A DNA stretch of 64,000 bases from positions 4,464,001-4,528,000 of the forward strand of contig CADCXC010000038.1 in NCBI GenBank assembly GCA_902806595.1. Reading direction: 5' to 3'. The notes under the pieces are model-generated. The model saw nothing but the letters and a program-made list of their open reading frames with translations, searched no databases and was not told the DNA's origin. Of the stretch, positions 31,300 through 42,271 are shown one piece after another. Position 1 is the stretch's first letter. Every line of letters starts with the position of its first letter. The stretch is from Pyrenopolyporus hunteri (taxonomy: Eukaryota; Ascomycota; Sordariomycetes; Xylariales; Hypoxylaceae). Position numbers and translations under genes: made by a program.

Positions 31300-34083
31300 A
31301 TGTCGAGCACCCAGGTCGGAGGGGACTCGAAGCTGTTCGCTCGAGTAAGCCCATTATTATTTCTTTCCTCGCGATATTTGAATCTTGACATTGTGCCCGT
31401 CACATCGTGCCATACATCTCAATACCCTCACCCGCCGTCGTCTCCGCCGTCTTCGTCCTCCTCGTCCTCTTTCCCTTGCCTCATTTCATCTCCAATTCCA
31501 TAAATTGGGGACGAGCGCTCTATATCCAGTTCCCTCCCTACGCTGAAGCGTCTTTGTCTTGACGTCTATCTTAGAAAGGGCACACGTTTCGAGCCGCCCT
31601 ACGACCCAAACATCCCCCCTTCGGGGCTACAAAACCACATTATGATCCTACCCACCTTGCCCGTCGAGCGCGATGGCCATGTTTCTAGCTTATATGCCCC
31701 CGGACTTTGGCTTACGACCTATGACTTTACAGGGCAAAGTCGCCGAACTGCGGCTCGAGCTGAACAGCGGCGGAAAGAAGGATAAGAACTATACGCAGAA
31801 GAAGATCGCCCTAAAGAAGATCGTCGCCAACATGACCATGAGCAATAACGAGATGGTCTCCCTCTTTCCCGACATAATAGGCTGCATGCACATCCAGAGC
31901 TTGGAAATCAAGAAGATGTACGCCAGCGCCAACCCCCGAAGCCGAACAGTTGGAGGAAGATACTAATGAGGACGATCCAGGTGTTTCTTGTTCCTGGTGA
32001 ACTATTCAAGGATGCGCCCCGAGATTGCGATAAAAGCAATCCCGTTCCTGCAACACGTAGGCATTGCAACGGATATAGCCCCCGGTGTCGAGGAACCGGT
32101 TCGTTAACTCTCACATAGGATATGGAAGACACGAACCCGCTAGTCAGAGCTCTAGCTCTGCGAACGATGTCATACGTTCATGTCAAGGAATTCGTCGAAG
32201 CTACGGTCCCCCTTGTCAAACGCCTCCTCAGAGACTCCGATCCGTACGTACGAAAGACGGCGGCTTTCTGTGTTGCGAAACTGTACGATCACGACAAACA
32301 CATGGTCGAGCAATCCGACCTGATAGACAGATTGAATCAACTACTAAGAGACGATAACCCTACCGTCGTGGCGAGCGCATTAGCTGGTTTGATGGATATC
32401 TGGGAACGGAGCGACTCGATCAAACTTACCATCGACTATAGCAACGCCTCTAAGATGGTCGCTATTCTAGCGGATTGTTCCGAGTTCGTACCGCCCCGGC
32501 CAACCGTATTTCATCCTCGCTAACACAAAAGTAGGTGGGGTCAGACTTATATCCTTGAGGCCTTAATGTCGTACGTGCCTCAGGAGTCGGGGGAAGCTAC
32601 CCTGCTAGCTGAACGTATAGCGCCACGGTTGTCTCACTCGAATTCGGCTGTGGTGTTAACGTGCATTCGGGTAATTCTGTATTTGATGAATTACATCGCA
32701 GATGAGAAACAGATCGCGGCATTGTGTCGGAAATTATCCCCGCCGCTTGTGACATTATTAGCAAAAGGCCCAGAGGTGCAATACCTCGCTCTGCGGAACG
32801 CGCTACTCATACTTCAGAGGAGACCCGACGTGCTACGGAACGACATTCGCGTATTCTTCTGCAAATATAATGACCCGATCTATGTCAAGGTCACGAAGCT
32901 GGAGCTAATATTCATGCTCGCCAACGAGAAGAACATCGACGAAGTACTTACCGAGCTGAGGGAGTATGCGACAGAAGTTGACGTACATTTCGTTCGTAAA
33001 GCAGTACGCGCCATCGGTAAGCTAGCCATTAAGATTGAGCCGGCAGCCCGGCGGTGCATAAATCTGCTCCTGGAACTTGTCGCGACCAAAGTCCCCTACA
33101 TTGTACAGGAAGCCACCGTTGTTATTCGCAACATCTTCCGAAAATATCCCAATCAGTACGAATCTATCATCGGCACACTATGCGAGCACCTCGACTCGCT
33201 CGATGAGCCGGAGGCGAAAGCCGCGATGGTTTGGGTTATTGGGCAGTACGCGGCACGTATCGAGAACAGCGACGTCCTGCTCGAAGACTTCCTTTATTCC
33301 TTCGCCGAGGAACCCGTGGAGGTGCAGTTAGCGCTGCTAACGGCCACCGTCAAACTCTTTATACAACGGCCCACCAAAGGCCAGGATCTCGTACCGAGAG
33401 TCCTAAAGTGGGCCACGGAAGAAACCGACAACCCGGACCTCCGGGACAGAGCTTACATGTATTGGCGGCTACTCAGCACCGATATGAATGTAGCTAAACA
33501 GATGGTGATGGGCGAGAAGCCGCCTATCACAGCCGAGTCGGAGAAGCTCGATCCCCAGACTCTCGAGGAGATGTGTCTCAACGTCGGCACGCTAGCCACC
33601 ATCTACCTTAAGCCGGTCCAGACGGTGTTCCGCTCTGCGCGCCCCCGACGCCTCGTTGACTCTCCCGCCCTGCAGAAGCACGCGCTCCCCACGTCCGCCA
33701 ACCTCCCCACCTTCGACGCCCAAAAGAGCCTCAGCACTCTCGGCATGGGCGGCCAGCCCGCCGTCCTCCGCCCCGACGCCTCCCCCTCCCAAATCCATCC
33801 CCACCCCCAGGCCCGTATTCAGGGCGACGGCAGCAGTACCAACAGCGGCAGCGGTGATAACAACACCAACAACAACATGGCCAGCGCCGTCAGCGACGCC
33901 GACGCCTACTTCGCCGGCATCGGCAGCCAGCAGATGGCCGCCATGGGCATCCACGAGGCCGGCGACGCGTCCTTCGGCGGCGGCGGCACCGAGGCCTCGT
34001 ACGTCGTCAACCAGTACGCGCCGCAGCAGGTCTTCCAGCCCGCTCAGGGCGTCGGGAGTAACGGCGACTTGTTGATTTTGTAG
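31300..34083 (+). CDS. AP-1 adaptor complex large subunit beta
   Basis: Five exons: 31300-31344, 31733-31917, 31981-32056, 32119-32483 and 32535-34083, giving 739 aa. The trunk (adaptin N domain, about residues 10-530) starts GKVAELRLELNSGGKKDKNY and contains MCFLFLVNYSRMRPEIAIKA across two splice joins, then DMEDTNPLVRALALRTMSY. This is the beta-adaptin heat-repeat solenoid that pairs with gamma-adaptin, mu1 and sigma1 for clathrin sorting at the trans-Golgi and endosomes. The last 150 residues are a Ser/Asn/Ala-rich linker; the folded ear seen in animal beta1/beta2 seems absent, as in other fungi. The assignment to AP-1 rather than AP-2 is by overall resemblance to fungal beta1 and is not certain. 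The first intron is 388 nt, long for this genome. The codon choice shifts to GC-ending over the last 450 nt. Confidence 0.9.
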
Positions 34084-34980
34084 AGGATGAGGTGTAGCTA
34101 CATACCTACTTACCTACTTACATCCTGACCAACCTATCCACTTGTGGACGTGTCGTTGGTAGTTAGGGGAGGTAAAATGTCTAGTAACTAGTGTACTAGG
34201 TGACGTTAATATCAAGGGGGTGAGGGTGAGGAGTATGGGACGAGACCCAAGAATAAGCAAGCAAAAGACAAAGATAGGAGGAGTGGAGGTACGATAGGCA
34301 TTAGTGAAGACCAGGATTGGAACCTGCGAGATTGTCGAGTAATTAATTATATGTAAATATTGTGATTCCCAAGACTAGGAAGACCGAGCAAGCACAGGGC
34401 GCTGGGATGTTGAGGAAATCGTATAATTATACATTAATCACCTTACAGCAAACGAGTCCATTCCTTGGCCAGTCCTGTATGAACGATACCAAGTCGTTTA
34501 CGTTCAATTTATCAGGGGTTGGTACGATTTCAGATTAATGCGGACCCCGAGGTCTTCTCGTAATCTAACTGAAGAATTAGACCATCTCAGCAAACGACGG
34601 CAACAAATAGTATGCAGTGGGCGATGACGCACAGCAATCCGCGGTACAGCTTCCAAGAAATCTCGAATCATCTCCATATCTTTTTTCTGTTTCTACCCCT
34701 AAGCACCCTGGCTAGGTAATTTTCATTGCGAAATCGAAACTCGACACATTGTCATTTTTCAGTGTTTTGCCCCTGGGGAATATGACGATTCCCCAAATCA
34801 CGGATTTTTAGTCGTTAATTCCAGCCCGGCGAACCCCGGACAATTAACATGGGCCACAGCATCCATGGCAAACAGATCTTAACCGTTTATTCGAACACGA
34901 AGTACTATCGAACTTTGGGCTCTCGTTGCCCTGTCTATTTCCTTCTGAAATATTGCTGAGCTTCGATAAGTTCGACGGTA
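34084..34980. other. convergent intergenic region
   Basis: This gap lies between the 3' ends of AP-1 beta (plus) and the GPI-type protein (minus). No open frame above 60 codons was seen. It is moderately AT-rich with no recognised repeat. It probably holds both 3' untranslated regions. Confidence 0.5.
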
Positions 34981-36159
34981 TTAGTACAACGGTCCACCAA
35001 CTAGGGATACCAGTAAAGGACCCATAGCCGCCAGGGCAGCCACAACGAACAGGAGATGTCGGTTTAGCTCGGTGGTTGAACCAGCGGCACTCGTCTCCGT
35101 AATTGGCCTGGGGGAAGGGTGTCCCGTCGGCGTATGAATCACATTGTTGAGACTAGGGCCAGTATGTGATGCCGAGGACGCTGGAGTGACTGTTGTGTAA
35201 ACGTAAGGGTCCGCTTCAGGAGTAGTACCAGCTGACAGCGGGAATGTAGTGAACTGTTGAGTGCTAGTCCAAGTGATAACGGCCGTGACCGATGAGGAAG
35301 AGGGCGATACCGGATCAGATTCCGGGACGGTCTGGGTGGCATTATGCACTGGTACTTGTGGAACCGAGGCACTTGTGGCAGTCTGAATGACAACGATAAC
35401 TGGTGGGTTAACTGTGGATGAGCTTTTAACAGCGGATGAAGGCGTTTGAAGTGCCAGGGACACAGTGACTGTTGCCGGGTCCGTCATCGTCACAACGTTT
35501 GGCTTGTTCGCTGCGGGAGGTAGAGGGTTACTATATCCTCCGGCAGGTAGATTGGTTGGCCCAGGAGAGTTCCCATATCCACCGTTGATAGCTGAGGCCG
35601 TGGTAGAACCGTATGCATAACCGTAACCATCATCATAATCGTCTCGGCGAACTAGTTCGGCATCATCACTTTGTAGCCACAGAGGCTTAGACTCGGCCTC
35701 CAGCTTATCCAAGTTTCGTCGCCTCGGATTCTTGTCTTGTGGATCACCGGAACCCAAATGGGTAGTCGAATACTTCGCGGGAATCTCGGTCATAATAGGA
35801 CTATGGATGAATGAAGGGCTATGCGAGGCTCTGGATGGTCGACTGGTGTCTTCACCCGCACGGGTCGGGTGGGGAGAATACGAATTAGAAACCAGGGTTA
35901 CGGGATTGGCGTCTTGCGTAGTTCGAACCTGGTGAGAAGGATGCTGCTGGATTGTTACGAAGGTAGACAAATTGCGATAGGGGACCACGACGAGAACAAC
36001 ATCCTCCGAGGCCGTGTCAATCGTAGTAACAGAGGTAGGTTTAACTTGACGAGATGATCCCTTAATGAAGTCTTGCGTATTAGGGACCACCGCACAGTTG
36101 CCAATTCCGTAGCATAGTGCCAGGAGGCCAAAAAGGAGGACTCTTGCCAAGGTAGTCAT
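34981..36159 (-). CDS. Ser/Thr-rich GPI-type secreted protein
   Basis: Single exon, 392 aa, ATG at 36159; the frame extends 12 codons upstream but only to a TTG. Residues 1-25 are a signal peptide (LARVLLFGLLALCYGIGNC). The long middle is Ser/Thr/Pro-rich with many VTV/TTVTP strings, expected to be O-mannosylated. The C-terminus is a hydrophobic tail (LLFVVAALAAMGPLLVSLV) after a small-residue stretch (SAAGSTTE). Together these fit a GPI-anchored wall or plasma-membrane protein. Near residue 175, VRRDDYDDGYGYAYG has a dibasic site that a Kex2-like protease could cut, followed by a Tyr/Gly/Asp-rich segment. No enzymatic domain was recognised. A type I membrane protein ending in a short GGPLY tail is the alternative to a GPI anchor. 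Confidence 0.78.
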   Translation of the reverse strand: MTTLARVLLFGLLALCYGIGNCAVVPNTQDFIKGSSRQVKPTSVTTIDTASEDVVLVVVPYRNLSTFVTIQQHPSHQVRTTQDANPVTLVSNSYSPHPTRAGEDTSRPSRASHSPSFIHSPIMTEIPAKYSTTHLGSGDPQDKNPRRRNLDKLEAESKPLWLQSDDAELVRRDDYDDGYGYAYGSTTASAINGGYGNSPGPTNLPAGGYSNPLPPAANKPNVVTMTDPATVTVSLALQTPSSAVKSSSTVNPPVIVVIQTATSASVPQVPVHNATQTVPESDPVSPSSSSVTAVITWTSTQQFTTFPLSAGTTPEADPYVYTTVTPASSASHTGPSLNNVIHTPTGHPSPRPITETSAAGSTTELNRHLLFVVAALAAMGPLLVSLVGGPLY

Positions 36160-39100
36160 GACGATGTCTCTCCCCTGCCGAAATAGAGCAGGCAATCAAC
36201 AATGAGTAGGATAGGATGGGTTCATTTATTGGTTGTAGTAGAACAACCTCGATGAAGATAGGGGGTGGTGGATAATCAGTAGTGGAAACGAGATGTATGG
36301 AAGAGAGTAAGAGATGAAGTGTACGATGTGTCGACTAAAGTGTCAGAGAAGTCCTAAGCTCTAGGCACCTTCCAGTCTCGAGGAAAACTTTTTATCTTGC
36401 TCACATCATGTATTAAAAGCCTAGGAAGGTACTGATCCTATACCTCGCACAAGGTTAGGTGCTGGGAAATCGCAATGAACAGAAGTCGGCCCAGACAACA
36501 TACCTTGTAGGCAGGTACACTGTAGCTTGGAAGGTTGTACGTCTAGGCAACCACCAACTGGAGCAGCTGCACCCGGCTGATATTTCTTTACAATCATGTC
36601 ACCTGTATTAGGTCAACTTAGGTACTTGGGCCTTGATAACGCTTGAGGTACTTGAGTATCTGCGGTGCCCGTCCGGTGATCTGTGAGCGTCTGCTGCAGA
36701 TTTTTTTCTTTGGTTACCTACCCTTCCTTCCTAGGTCATCTTTCCATTTTTAAGGAAATCTACCTAACCTATCCACCTTCCATCTGGTAGTCAGACGTGG
36801 GAGTACGGTCAACATAGAATTACGGTTGCTTTATTAGAATTAACAGATATCGGAGGCTTGAAGTTCAATATTAGAGGCCAAGTCGATTCGAAACTACCTA
36901 CTTACATAGGTACCTAGATATCACCCCCTAGAACCTAGGCTCCGGCAGGCTCTACCTTACGAAGGGTACGCGAATAAGTCCTGTGTGTATAGGTCATAAT
37001 CTAACCTGCAATTTTATTCATAAGTATTTCACTCTACCCCCTATTCTCTACTACAATAAGCCTTGGGTCCGGGCTCAGTTTCAACTATAGATCATGTACC
37101 AGAACTTCATAAAGGAAACATATCTCAGCGTGATCAATAGTGTTTGTGGATCCAGCCTCTGTAACATATTTGAATTCTCGTGGGGAAATGGGCTTACCAA
37201 ATTATTTACAGAACCATATAAAGTAAATTTCATTCTACTAGGATGTAAATTTTTATGAATTCTCTACTAATAATGTATTATATATTATATAACCTTGCTT
37301 CATTCTGTCTAAATGCTATAGACCGTAGTCGCATGGTTCAGACTACGCTATAAAAGAAGCCAACCTAGAATTATTGTCGGAGAGTTACGTATCTCACTTA
37401 TCTAACCCCCAACGTTGATATACTCGTCAATATACACCAAGAACGTTCTTATTGCCTATTAATATACTCTACGTCCCTAGGAGGGGATACGGTGCATAAG
37501 ATATATCGAATTGAAACTGCGAAAAGACCTTCGGACGACCGGACACCAACATCCAAGCAATCCCGGAGCCGGCTTCGGCAGACTTGGCAGACTCAGTGGA
37601 CGGCATGCGGGGATGATGGTCTCGCCGCTCCAATAACGACGAACGGTGGCCTGATTTGGCACGCAAGGAACACTAATCGTTCCTTAGTCTGATCGAGGAA
37701 AAGCTACCTGACGAGACTAGAGAAATGACTTCCGCATGACGTAGAAGGTCACGTAAGTACCTCACTAAGTATATGTAGTCCCCGAAGACTTATGCGCTAC
37801 ATATTTTAGATGTTTTCGCGATAGATACGGCCGATGCATGTGATGATGAATAGTGGATGATGCGAAGAAATTAAATTACGGTCTTACCGGTGATGACATA
37901 TTGGAGTCTATATATGAATAAGAAACTAAATTAAAATGGTTTCTAGTAGTAGATAAAGTTGGCATACGTAGACAATAAGCTGGCTGAGTATATTTGACAT
38001 CGTTCACAGGTAGGGACTCATATGTTAGTAGGGTGTAACCTACGAACTCGTCGTGCTCCATGGGTATTGCATGAACTTGCTAACGTACATAAACTAAGAG
38101 TTTCTTGCGAATAGATATAGAGGTCGGTGACGGTTTATCTTGGGTTAAAATTAGAAATATCAATCAACTTCATCTATACACCGATAAGTTTAGGCTTTAG
38201 AGGTAGTAGAGTGAGTATGTAGAGACATGAAAACAACGATGAATGCGGAGTGTGGGGGAGAGAGCGTTATGCGGTGCCAAGGCGGGGGAGTTTACCGCGC
38301 CGAGACAAGGGAGATCCAACCCATCTCTAGCTCTTGCAGCACCGTTGGAGCGCCCTATGACCATTTGGAGATAATGATCGTACGTGAAACTCAAATACTC
38401 GATGTAACACTTGGGATGGTGATAGTGTTGAGTTGGCTGTCACTTGACCGGCCGTTCGAGCTTAGCAAACCGCAACGCGTCCATTTCGATCTGGGCACGA
38501 TTTCGATTATTTGGATAGATACAACCCGCCCTTTTTTTTATGTCGAGCACAAGGGGCGAGAGGACACCTGAACAACCTGGGCACCTGGGCGACGTCGAGA
38601 TCCAGGGCCAGCCACACCCGCACATGTTCGCTTCTCTCTCTTTCCCTGTACGGTAGTAAGATCCGAACCTTGGTTATCTCCATATTATTACCATCAATAA
38701 GTATCTACTCACACAGCCACATACATATACCGTAGTGTCTTTGATCGTGTCGTTTTTGTATATTCCGGGAAATAAACATTCCAAATGCGCGCCGGATTCA
38801 AAACTTGGCGGATCTCTCTAGCTTCTATCTAGCTTCTATCTAGCTTCTATCTAGCTTCTATCTAGCTTGCGTCTAGCTCATAGGTACTAATGTACGTAAG
38901 AGTAGATTTCGCAAGGTAAGACCTATGAGAGTCTTTTAATACATAGCAGGAGCAGGAACAAAAAAAGAACCGACTATTCCGTAATTTGTACCATACGAAC
39001 TTGTCTATTTTTACTAGAGTTAGGGGCTCAGCTCCGCATAGGCCGTTAGGAGGTCTGTGTGATGCCGCTTCCGCTTGAGCTGGCCAAGGACAATGGGCAA

Positions 39101-40067
39101 CCTGAAATAAGGGGCATCCAAAGCCACCTAAAACCCGCTTGCACCTGCGTGTGCAGGTACTAGTGTACCTGGTATGTACAAGTGTATTGCAGGCATGTAG
39201 GTATTGCCCCAGCTGGGCGATAGGCCAGTTTAGGACAGCCAGTTAAGGACAGGCGCTGCCATAGCACCTACCTGCCCGGGTAGTGAGAATCCACATCGCC
39301 CGGTGCAAAGGCCAAGTGCGAAGGCCCCAGTTACAACCATAAACCGTTGGAAGTTGCCCGATTTCGTTTTTTCATTCGTGGATTTCCAGAGAGACAAAAA
39401 GTAAATCGAGCTGCCATGTCGTCTTGTCACCCGTGAGAGACAGGCACTCGAAAACTCGATTATCCTTTTTTATTTTTTCTCTGTTGTTTGACCTTGGAAT
39501 TTCACCCCTCTCCTTGTTGTACCTGAAATCGACATTGATCTCATCCGTCCTTTTTTTTCTAGCACCGAGAGCGACTGAAGCTGGTACTAATAATTCCCGT
39601 CGACCGAACCCGTGCGAATAACATACATCATCACCATCATTTCTTGCTAGCGACGACTGGTTACATTTACAGCGTTACCTTCCAATCTCTCCTAAGATAT
39701 CTCATAATTGCTTTCTAACGTGCGAAATCAATTTGGCGGGTTTCGAAAACCATTACGTTAAGTTTCATCTGCGTGTTTTCCATGGCAGGAACAGGAACAA
39801 GCGAAATCGACAAATAGTAATCGATTGTCTCAATTCCCACGCCTGTACGCAGTGATTCGACAATCCTTCCTTTGAGACCAGTCACAACAATTTTTTTCCC
39901 CTGCACTGGCGAAAACGCACGCTCGATTACTGCTGACATCCATTCGTTTACCGGTAATTTTAAATCCGTAATTTTGCGCAGTTGTCAGCATATACGCGAG
40001 TCGACTCGACGAACATCCCCCCTCCCTATTGACTACCTAGGTATCCTTTGTTCGGTCGCAATCAATC
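36160..40067. other. 3.9 kb gene-free region
   Basis: This is the upstream region of the GPI-type gene and of the ubiquitin-fold gene. It is AT-rich for most of its length (36200-38200), with two GC-richer islands at about 37540-37690 and 38220-38640. Those islands are open on both strands for 60-115 codons but hold nothing recognisable. They may be remnants spared from mutation in a decayed region. An 11-nt tandem repeat lies at 38819. GGTACCTAGG words occur at 36900 and 40035. Confidence 0.5.
38819..38873. repeat. 11-bp tandem repeat, unit TAGCTTCTATC
   Basis: Four perfect head-to-tail copies of TAGCTTCTATC occupy 38819-38862. A fifth, changed copy (TAGCTTGCGTC) follows at 38863-38873. The array is in intergenic DNA about 1.2 kb upstream of the ubiquitin-fold gene. 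It is a minisatellite, with no spacer structure. Confidence 0.95.
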
Positions 40068-40886
40068 ATGGCGGATACAACGCCTCCAGATGCCAGCGGA
40101 GACCAAGGGCATAGGGAAGAGAGGTTGTCGGTTACTCTTCCTGTGGGCGATGTAGAAATGGAAGATCTATCCCAGACCCAACCCGAACCCGCCAACCCAG
40201 ATACCAATGCAGATACCCCGGACCCTCAAAAGCACGATCCCGAGTCTACACCAACCCCAGTACCCGTACCCGAGAAAGGCCCACCAGCCGACGAACCGAC
40301 ATCATCGAAAGCCCTTGGCAAGGGATCAGCCTCGGCGGCCGGCGGCGACGACCAGGAGCTCACGATAGACCCCGTCGAACCTAACTCTTCATCTCCGACT
40401 GGCGATTTGGCTGTGGATATTATGCTTCTTCTGACCTCAGGCGCCCGCCATCCTTTCCGGATCGATGAGAAATACTTGACGAAGCGGCACGTTACCGTCA
40501 CGGGAAAGACGGAAGACGGCAGGATGGACCCGTTCAGCATCACAGTCTATACCCTAAAGGAGCTAATACTTAGAGACTGGAGGAAAGAATGGGATCAACC
40601 ACCACGAGAACCTAGCGCGATAAGGCTCATCCACTTTGGTAAATTGCTAGAGGATAGAAATCAGCTTAGCCGTGAGTATAACCCCTATTCTTCCCATGTG
40701 GCCCGAGGGCGTGGCGCTGACGAATTATTTTGCCGACTCTCCGTAGATTACAACTTCAGTCTATCTAGAAACGTGGTTCACATGACCATCAAACCGCAAG
40801 ATTTGATAGACGAGGAGGAAGCAGCAAAGAAGGTCAAGGACTCAGGAAGCCACCGCGGTCGTAGCGGGTGCTGTGTTATCTTATGA
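40068..40886 (+). CDS. membrane-anchored ubiquitin-fold (UBL3/MUB-like) protein with CaaX end
   Basis: The likely reading is exon 1 at 40068-40671 and exon 2 at 40747-40886 (247 aa). The 75-nt intron has a GTGAGT donor, a GCTGAC branch site and a GTAG acceptor, and is stop-free and a multiple of three, so the unspliced frame would give 272 aa. Residues 1-115 are acidic and disordered (many Pro, Glu, Asp). A ubiquitin-like fold then starts LAVDIMLLLTSGARHPFRID, with VTVYTLKELILRDW, IRLIHFGKLLEDRNQL and, after the splice, NVVHMTIKP. The protein ends SGCCVIL: a CaaX box whose final Leu favours geranylgeranylation, with a second Cys suited to palmitoylation. MUB/UBL3 proteins bind E2 enzymes at membranes and act in sorting. 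They are not conjugated because there is no C-terminal GlyGly. Confidence 0.88.
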   Translation: MADTTPPDASGDQGHREERLSVTLPVGDVEMEDLSQTQPEPANPDTNADTPDPQKHDPESTPTPVPVPEKGPPADEPTSSKALGKGSASAAGGDDQELTIDPVEPNSSSPTGDLAVDIMLLLTSGARHPFRIDEKYLTKRHVTVTGKTEDGRMDPFSITVYTLKELILRDWRKEWDQPPREPSAIRLIHFGKLLEDRNQLSREYNPYSSHVARGRGADELFCRLSVDYNFSLSRNVVHMTIKPQDLIDEEEAAKKVKDSGSHRGRSGCCVIL

Positions 40887-41684
40887 TCTCATCTTCTAGA
40901 GTTACCAAGTGTATTTCAACGAGCGACCATCCTTTCGATGCGGCGACATCATACCCTGTTCTAGAACTGTCCGAACGGCGGGGAGCAAACACAGGCAAGA
41001 GGGGTAATTGGGCATCTACTGTGGAAATGAATTGCGGATCTTATTTTGTTTCGGGAGGGCATCGGGCGGCGCGATCGGTTTGATTTTCAGCGGTGGAGAT
41101 TGAAGCGTCGCCCCGTCCATCAGGACAGCGCGTTTGCTGATGGATGGACGGATGTCATGGGAGGGAGATTAGACCTCCTTCCGAATATACAGCCTGGAGC
41201 ACAACATCGACGGCTTTGAGAGGGAACGGGGTTGGGACTCCTTCGACGTGCCTTGCGTCCTTTTTCTTCTCCTTCTGCACGGCACTAGAGAAACAGGCCT
41301 ATATCCGGCGCATTTTGTTGTGTTTATAGTACTTGCACCTCACTGGCCACACCGGCCATGTTAAGAGAATAATGTGGTTCATCATAGCCACCGTCTATAC
41401 GTCGAATAATGATTCACTATCATCATATTGCTTTGATAGACTAATTGATGGTTGCCTTGATAAGCCGTCATGTGAGGTCGAATACTGGCTATGGATTTGT
41501 CTATTCTGTATAGTACGCTTGTGTCGTACGCAGTAATAGAGAGTAGGTAGGCCATCATTCGCGTCCGCTAGCCCTAGGGCACTGTTAAGCAGCATAGCAG
41601 CTAGTCAACATAGTTAGAATCCTGTCTGAGCGTCTGTGGCTCAACACGCCCCCCACATCACCCAACCACGGCCGCAGGACCATC
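40887..41684. other. intergenic region
   Basis: This gap lies between the 3' ends of the ubiquitin-fold gene (plus) and UMP1 (minus). Frames here are 60-70 codons at most and without content. CCGTCCATCAGGACAGCG and GATGGATGGACGGA (41115-41150) give weak inverted similarity. Nothing else seen. Confidence 0.5.
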
Positions 41685-42271
41685 CTAAATCTTCAACTTC
41701 CGCTCCATCTCCTCGTGGATACCCACAGCGGCGCGCTGCTCCTCGCCGGTGAAGACATCCTCCCAGTCGAGCGTCGCCTCGCGGCCCCGGAGGATGTCCT
41801 CGTGCACGCTCTTGGCGGCGCCGCCGCCCAGCGCCAGAGGCCGCCACTCGCCCTCCCGCGTGATCTTCAGCTCCATGCCCCGCCGGATCGGCTCCGCCAT
41901 CCCGAACGTGCGCCGCAGGCTCTCCATGCGCAGCGCCTCCTGCGTCGCTTCCCAGGCCCTGAGCCGCGCCTCGAGCGGGTGCCGCGATACGGGCGCCGCG
42001 GGCAGCGAGGTGTCGGAGTCGGAGAGCGCCGAGGGCCCGAGCCCGTGCCGCAGGGTGTCGTGCACGCCGGGGGCCGAGGGCGCGGAGGTGTTGGTGGGTT
42101 TTAGGGTGCTGGCGTAGCCGGCCGGGGGGACTATGCGCATCGACTGGGTTTTTGGGAGGGGTGGTTAGCTTGTTGTAGTTGGTGAGGGTTTTAGGTTGGG
42201 TTGGGAGGATGGGGGAGGATGGGAGAAGTGAGGGTAGGTAGGTGGATAGATGGTGTTGGAAGGCTTACCAT
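41685..42271 (-). CDS. UMP1: proteasome maturation factor Ump1
   Basis: Coding exons are 42271-42269 (the ATG alone) and 42143-41685, joined over a 125-nt GTAAGC...CCCAG intron in phase 0. The product is 153 aa starting MSMRIVPPA. Family landmarks are TSAPSAPGVHDTLRHGLGP, HPLEARLRAWEATQEALRME, LRRTFGMAEPIRRGMELKI, and VHEDILRGREATLDWEDVF near the end. Ump1 is a short-lived chaperone inside the half-proteasome. It holds back dimerisation until the beta subunits are in place and is the first substrate of the finished particle. The splice is supported because the second exon has its own ATG two codons in, so a shorter unspliced start (151 aa) also exists. Strong GC bias at third positions makes long false frames on the plus strand. 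Confidence 0.95.

Noticed and set aside
36160..36195. N-terminal extension of the GPI-type protein to 36195
   Set aside because: The first codon is TTG and the extension would place a charged segment ahead of the signal peptide. The ATG at 36159 fits.
38819..38873. Tandem array considered as a CRISPR-like array
   Set aside because: Units are 11 bp and directly adjacent without spacers, in a eukaryotic genome. It is a minisatellite.
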